Source: Beijerinckia sp. 28-YEA-48 (GTDB lineage: Bacteria; Pseudomonadota; Alphaproteobacteria; Rhizobiales; Beijerinckiaceae). From it: 64,000 bases of DNA. Below the pieces are notes generated by a model. The model did not search any database. It had not been told where the DNA came from and was given only the letters and a program-made list of their open reading frames with translations. Positions 60,281 through 64,000 of this stretch are shown here, one piece after another; the stretch's first letter is position 1; the number at the start of each line of letters is the position of its first letter. The stretch is from assembly GCF_900104955.1 (NCBI RefSeq), contig NZ_FNSI01000001.1, forward strand, positions 4,932,001 through 4,996,000. Reading direction: 5' to 3'. A program made the translations under genes and the position numbers.

Positions 60281-61861
60281 TCAGGAAAACCAGCCCTTCT
60301 TTTTGGGTTTGTCGGCCTCGGGATCCAGGCCGGGGTCGTCCGGGGCGGCGATGAAAGGCAGCGGTTTGGCGGCTTCGGGGGGCGCGGCCTCGGCTTTCGC
60401 CGGCGTGGCGGCCGGTTCAACGACCGCTGTTTGGCTCACGATGACGGGCGCTTCCGCCTCGGCCATGGCGGCTTCGGCGTCGGACGCGGCGTGTTCGATC
60501 AGTTTGGCGTCGGGCGTGGGCAGGTCGAGGGGCGCGACGAGGGGTTCGAGCGGGGCTTCCTCGGGGGCGTGCAGGCGTTCGGCCGGGGTTTCCCAGCGGA
60601 AGGCGTCGATGCGGCCGGTGACGGGGGAGGCGGGCGACCAGGTGTCGCTGATCACGCCATCGGCGACCCAGGCCGGATCGCGCGGGGCACGCGCCGCACG
60701 GGCCAGCCATTCGCGCATGCGGCCGGATTGGCCATATTCGGTTTCTTCCAGGTCGGCCATCAATAGGCAGATGCGCGCCGTCGGCCGGCTGGCGTTGCCG
60801 TCGAGCAGCGGCGCCATGGTCTCGCGGGCAAGCGCGAAGTCGCGCGCGTCGATCGCGGCGCGGGCGACGGCGAGGCGGCTTTCGCGATGGTCGGGCGCGA
60901 AGCGGGCGAGGGCTTGCGCACGCACCAGGCGGTCGGTGGAGGAATCGCCGGGTCTGAGATCCAGATAGGCGGCGGAGATATCGGGATGGGGCAGGACGCG
61001 CCAGCCCGATTCGAGCACTTTGGCGGCGCGGCGAATGTCGCCTTTGCGCGCCAGCATGCGGCCGGCCAGCACGTAGGCGGGCAACAGGTCGGGGGCGAGC
61101 TTGATCGCCTCGCGCGCCATTTGCAGCGCTTCGTCGGGCGCGCGATCGGTCATCGACAGGCCGATGCCGGTCTTGAGCACGGCGCGTTGTCGGTCGGCGG
61201 TGCGCCGGTCGATGGTCTTGCGGGCGAAATTGCGTTCGACCACATCGAGCGCGCCGCGCCAGTCATCGCTCATGGCGTGATGTTCGATGATCGCCTGGCC
61301 GGCCCAGGGCAGAGCGGCGGCCGCATGGGCCTGTTCGGCGATGGCGAAGGCTGTGGCGTCGTCGCCGCGCCGGCAGGCTTCAGCATAGAGGCCGCGCAGG
61401 CCGAACAGGCGGGTCGCCGGCAGGTCGGCCATGCGCTTGAAGGTTTCCTCGGCGGTGGCGCTGTCGCCGCTGATTTGCGCCGTCTGCGCTTTCAACAGCA
61501 GCGCCAATGGTTCATGCCCGAGGGTCTTTTCGGCGATGCGTGCCGCCCGGTTGGCGCCGGCCACGTCGCCAGCACCAGCTGCGATCATGCCTTGCGACAA
61601 AGCCGTGTAGCCTTTGTCGCGCTTGCGCATGCGCATGGTGATCGAGGCCAGGGTCGGCACGCGCAGCGTGAAGCGCAGCAGGCTCCACAGCACCATCAGC
61701 ACGAAAGTGGCGATGAGCAAGATGCCGAGGCCAACCACCGGCGACATTTCATAGCGCAGGCCGCCCCAGACGACGGAGATCGCGCCGGGCTGGTCGGCGA
61801 ACCAGGCCATGGCGAAAGCGATGAGGGCGAGGAGCGCGATATAGATCAGAGTCCGGATCAT
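60281..61861 (-). CDS. hemY: HemY N-terminal-domain protein (TPR membrane protein)
   Basis: A 526-aa protein of the HemY_N (PF07219) family, not the protoporphyrinogen oxidase of the same name. Two N-terminal membrane helices (LIYIALLALIAFAMAWF and VVGLGILLIATFVLMVLW) are followed by a TPR-rich cytoplasmic or periplasmic region (ALSQGMIAAGAGDVAGANRAA, ALQMAREAIKLAPDLLPAYV) and an acidic Ala/Pro/Glu tail ending in KPKKKGW. It lies 16 bp after the Mic60-like gene and is co-transcribed with it. It is linked to heme biosynthesis and membrane organisation by conserved gene order; the biochemical role is unclear. Confidence 0.85.
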   Translation of the reverse strand: MIRTLIYIALLALIAFAMAWFADQPGAISVVWGGLRYEMSPVVGLGILLIATFVLMVLWSLLRFTLRVPTLASITMRMRKRDKGYTALSQGMIAAGAGDVAGANRAARIAEKTLGHEPLALLLKAQTAQISGDSATAEETFKRMADLPATRLFGLRGLYAEACRRGDDATAFAIAEQAHAAAALPWAGQAIIEHHAMSDDWRGALDVVERNFARKTIDRRTADRQRAVLKTGIGLSMTDRAPDEALQMAREAIKLAPDLLPAYVLAGRMLARKGDIRRAAKVLESGWRVLPHPDISAAYLDLRPGDSSTDRLVRAQALARFAPDHRESRLAVARAAIDARDFALARETMAPLLDGNASRPTARICLLMADLEETEYGQSGRMREWLARAARAPRDPAWVADGVISDTWSPASPVTGRIDAFRWETPAERLHAPEEAPLEPLVAPLDLPTPDAKLIEHAASDAEAAMAEAEAPVIVSQTAVVEPAATPAKAEAAPPEAAKPLPFIAAPDDPGLDPEADKPKKKGWFS

Positions 61862-61877
61862 GCGGGCACCGCGCCGT

Positions 61878-63206
61878 TCAGGATTTACGGCCGAGCGCGG
61901 CGAGCGCGTCGGCGACAAGGGCGCGGGCGGCCGTATCGGCGGCGAGACGGGCTTTCGCCTGCGCCGCCCAATCGGCTGAGGCGGTTTTGGCCGAGGCCGG
62001 GAAGAGTTCCCACGCACTCATCGCGCCGGCGATATTGCCGGCGGCGAGTGCCGTCTCGATGCGGGCGACCAGATCGTTGGGCGAGGTGCCGGTGGGTTCG
62101 CCGGCCGGGCGCACGCGCACCAGGCGTTGGGCTGCAAGCGACAGGCGGTCCATCACGCCGGCGTTGGCGGCGGGCTTTTCGGGCTCGGCGAGCTTGTCGG
62201 CCAAGGTGGCGAACGAACTGGCCAGGGTCTTGGCCGAGGGGGCGCCAGAGGCCGCGAAGGCGGCCAGCGGCGCCAGGCGATCGGGCGCCACGCCGAGGCG
62301 GGTCAGAGTGTCGATCTCGCCTTTCAGCGGTGCGCCACGTTCCAACGCCTGCTGCAAGGATTGCGCGGCGATAGCCTGTGCTGTGGCGCGGCTGCGGGCG
62401 GCTTCCTCGTCGAGTTTGGCGGTCGCGGCTTTCGCCGCTTCACTGCTGCCGGCGATCGAAGATTGCAGCGGTTGCAGGCGCTGCTCGACGGCGGCGATGC
62501 GCGCTTCAAGCGGTTTGATGTCGACGGATGGCGCGGGCGGCGGCGTTGGCGTCGCTTCGATGCGCGATTCCATGGCGCGGTCCGAAGCCTTGGGGGCGGC
62601 GGTGGCCGCTTCCAGCGTGGCGAGGCGCTTATCGAGATCGGGCGGCAGGCTGCTCATGACGCCGACTGCCGGCGCGGCCGGCCGGGGCTTTTCGAGCGCG
62701 GCGAGCCGTTGCTCGATCGGCGCGAGATTGACGGGCGTCGGCGTTGTCAGGACTTCGGCGGCGGCGATGCGCTTTTCGAGACTGGCGACTGCAGCGGCTG
62801 TGGCCGCGGCCGTCAGGCGCGTCTCCACGGTGGCGATGCGCTTGTCGAGTGCCGCGACAGCCGGATCGGCGGTTGGCGAACTGGCGTTGAACTGCTGCCA
62901 GCCGGCGGCGCCGACGAGGGCGATCACCGCGCCGACAAGCCCGGCGACGGCCTGGGGCACGAAAGAGCTGTTGGAGGAGACCGGCGCTGTGTGCGGCGTA
63001 GCGGGGGGCGGTTCGGGAGCTGGATCGGGAACCGAATCGACGGGAGCGCCGGCCATGGTTTCGGGCGTTTCCGCCACGGGCTCACTTACTGCCGGCGTCA
63101 CGTCCTCGGCGCGGACATCGATGGTGGCGGGTTCGCGGCGTGCGGTGCGGCCGGGTCTCATGTCGCTGGCCGGCGAAGCACCTGTGTCGCGTTTGTCGTC
63201 ACTCAT
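61878..63206 (-). CDS. Alphaproteobacterial mitofilin (Mic60)-like membrane protein
   Basis: A 442-aa protein. A Pro/Glu/Thr-rich cytoplasmic N-terminus (about 85 residues) is followed by one membrane helix (AVAGLVGAVIALVGAAGW), a long Ala-rich coiled-coil region with repeated KRIA-x-E/LEARIAAVE patterns, and a C-terminal domain (LAAFAASGAPSAKTLASSFATLADKL to LVARIETALAAGNIAGAMSAWE) that matches the mitofilin-like C-terminus. In alphaproteobacteria this protein shapes internal membranes and usually sits next to heme genes. Here it precedes hemY-N, but hemC/hemD are not adjacent. Confidence 0.75.
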   Translation of the reverse strand: MSDDKRDTGASPASDMRPGRTARREPATIDVRAEDVTPAVSEPVAETPETMAGAPVDSVPDPAPEPPPATPHTAPVSSNSSFVPQAVAGLVGAVIALVGAAGWQQFNASSPTADPAVAALDKRIATVETRLTAAATAAAVASLEKRIAAAEVLTTPTPVNLAPIEQRLAALEKPRPAAPAVGVMSSLPPDLDKRLATLEAATAAPKASDRAMESRIEATPTPPPAPSVDIKPLEARIAAVEQRLQPLQSSIAGSSEAAKAATAKLDEEAARSRATAQAIAAQSLQQALERGAPLKGEIDTLTRLGVAPDRLAPLAAFAASGAPSAKTLASSFATLADKLAEPEKPAANAGVMDRLSLAAQRLVRVRPAGEPTGTSPNDLVARIETALAAGNIAGAMSAWELFPASAKTASADWAAQAKARLAADTAARALVADALAALGRKS

Positions 63207-63309
63207 GGTCAGTTACCCACTCATACGCGAAATGATCAGCATTCAAGACATAGACCTTACAAAGGTATAGGCCATGGCGGCGGCCGGCGGAACCTCTTAG
63301 CGGGGATGT

Positions 63310-64000
63310 TTATGGCCGCAATTGTGCGATCGCCCCGGCCAAAGCGAGGGTGCGGGTGGCGATTTCGGCGTGCAGCCGCTCGACCATGCGCCCATTCACC
63401 GACACGGCGCCGAGATTCGCGGCTTCCGGTGCCGCGAAAGCCGCGACGATAGCGCTGGCCTCAGTGATCTCAGCGGCGCTCGGCGCGAAAATCTCATTGG
63501 CGATGGCGATCTGATTGGGATGGATCAAGGTTTTGCCGTCGAAACCGAGCGCGCGGGCCGCCGCGCATTCGCCGCGCAGTCCGTCCGCATCGGAAAAATC
63601 GTTCCTCACGCTGTCGAGAATGGCGAGGCCATAGGCGCGTGCGGCGAGCAGGCATTGCAGCAGCACTGGCTGCAGATGATCGCGGTTGGGCGTCAGTTGC
63701 GCGCCGGTTTCCTTGGCGAGATCGTTGAGGCCGAGGACGAAGGCCGCCAGCCGCACCGAAGGGTCGACGGCGGTGGCGGCGATATTGCGGATGTCGAGCA
63801 CAGCCAGCGGCGTCTCGATCATGATCCATAGCCGGGTCGCCTCCGGCGCACCGGCCTGGGTCAAAGCATGTCCGGCACGCACCACCTGGCCGGGCGCTAG
63901 GATTTTCGGCACCAGAATGGCGTCGGGGCCGGCACCGGGACTGATTTGCGCGATGGCGGCGAGGTCGTCCTGGGCAAAGGGGGTATCGAGCGCGTTGATG
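63310..64000 (-). CDS. HpcH/HpaI or CitE-like CoA-ester lyase, 5' end beyond the window
   Basis: 229 codons of the C-terminal part are present, and the frame stays open to the window edge, so the N-terminus is missing. Motifs of the CitE group are visible: INALDTPFAQDDL, DAILVPKI, WIMIETPLAVLDI (catalytic Glu), VLGLNDLAKETGA (metal Asp) and FDGKTLIHPNQI. It would cleave citramalyl-, malyl- or methylmalyl-CoA-type substrates. It ends 103 bp before the Mic60-like gene on the same strand. Confidence 0.88.
   Translation of the reverse strand, partial: INALDTPFAQDDLAAIAQISPGAGPDAILVPKILAPGQVVRAGHALTQAGAPEATRLWIMIETPLAVLDIRNIAATAVDPSVRLAAFVLGLNDLAKETGAQLTPNRDHLQPVLLQCLLAARAYGLAILDSVRNDFSDADGLRGECAAARALGFDGKTLIHPNQIAIANEIFAPSAAEITEASAIVAAFAAPEAANLGAVSVNGRMVERLHAEIATRTLALAGAIAQLRP

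Noticed and set aside
60281-61861. Protoporphyrinogen oxidase (the enzyme also called HemY)
   Set aside because: There is no FAD-binding motif; two N-terminal helices and TPR repeats define the unrelated HemY_N family.

Overview
This is a GC-rich alphaproteobacterial chromosome segment, most likely from the order Hyphomicrobiales (Rhizobiales). Supporting signs are an alphaproteobacterial Mic60-like gene next to a HemY N-terminal-domain gene, a bdhA-patatin pair, an ETF-beta-lysine-methyltransferase-like gene, and two copies of a palindromic intergenic repeat of the type common in this order. The family cannot be fixed from sequence alone. Housekeeping genes (ispG, ispA, rpmF, a zur-like regulator, a PBP4-type peptidase, hemY-N, tRNA-Thr) are scattered among many transport and catabolic modules.

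Layout. 1-2.4 kb: an SsuBC/TauBC-type ABC importer with the start of an amidohydrolase, divergent from a MarR regulator. 2.6-2.74 kb: a candidate orphan small RNA with promoter and terminator. 2.9-5.1 kb: two overlapping spermidine-synthase-like membrane genes. 5.3-8.3 kb: a VOC protein, an alpha/beta hydrolase and an FAD monooxygenase (aromatic catabolism type). 8.4-14.8 kb: a CPA2 antiporter, then a minus-strand operon of an FAD-oxidoreductase/methyltransferase fusion, an ABC exporter and a small membrane protein. 15-20.5 kb: an ABC importer whose operon holds a NicX/aminopeptidase-T-like enzyme and no ATPase, divergent from a Rieske oxygenase. 20.6-27 kb: PilZ protein, hydroxypyruvate-isomerase-like protein, methyltransferase, two tiny paralogous membrane proteins, patatin plus bdhA, zur, ispG. 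27-34.5 kb: PBP4-type peptidase, class II aldolase with a Bug-type binding protein, TauE/SafE permease, LysR, DUF1345, ispA, rpmF. 34.7-43.4 kb: DUF900 lipoprotein, RND efflux operon with divergent TetR, DUF962, ChrB-like and membrane proteins. 43.4-50 kb: TPP enzyme with Bug-type binding protein, fused E1 alpha-beta dehydrogenase overlapping a FabD-like acyltransferase. 51.2-55 kb: a visibly less GC-rich restriction-modification cassette. 55.7-60 kb: DEAD-box helicase, SDR with divergent MerR, LysE exporter, tRNA-Thr. 60.3-64 kb: HemY-N, Mic60-like, and a CitE-like lyase cut by the window end.

The most unusual parts are: (i) the R-M cassette, whose nuclease carries the catalytic spacing of BfiI (phospholipase D fold) and is paired with two different classes of DNA methyltransferase; (ii) a 21-bp near-copy of the tRNA-Thr 3' end lying 4.5 kb away in direct orientation, which looks like an att duplication bounding a small island next to that cassette; (iii) the FAD-oxidoreductase/methyltransferase fusion with its own exporter; (iv) the E1 dehydrogenase/acyltransferase pair lacking E2/E3; and (v) the candidate sRNA at about 2.63-2.74 kb. 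All functions are inferred from motifs and context; no database search was possible.
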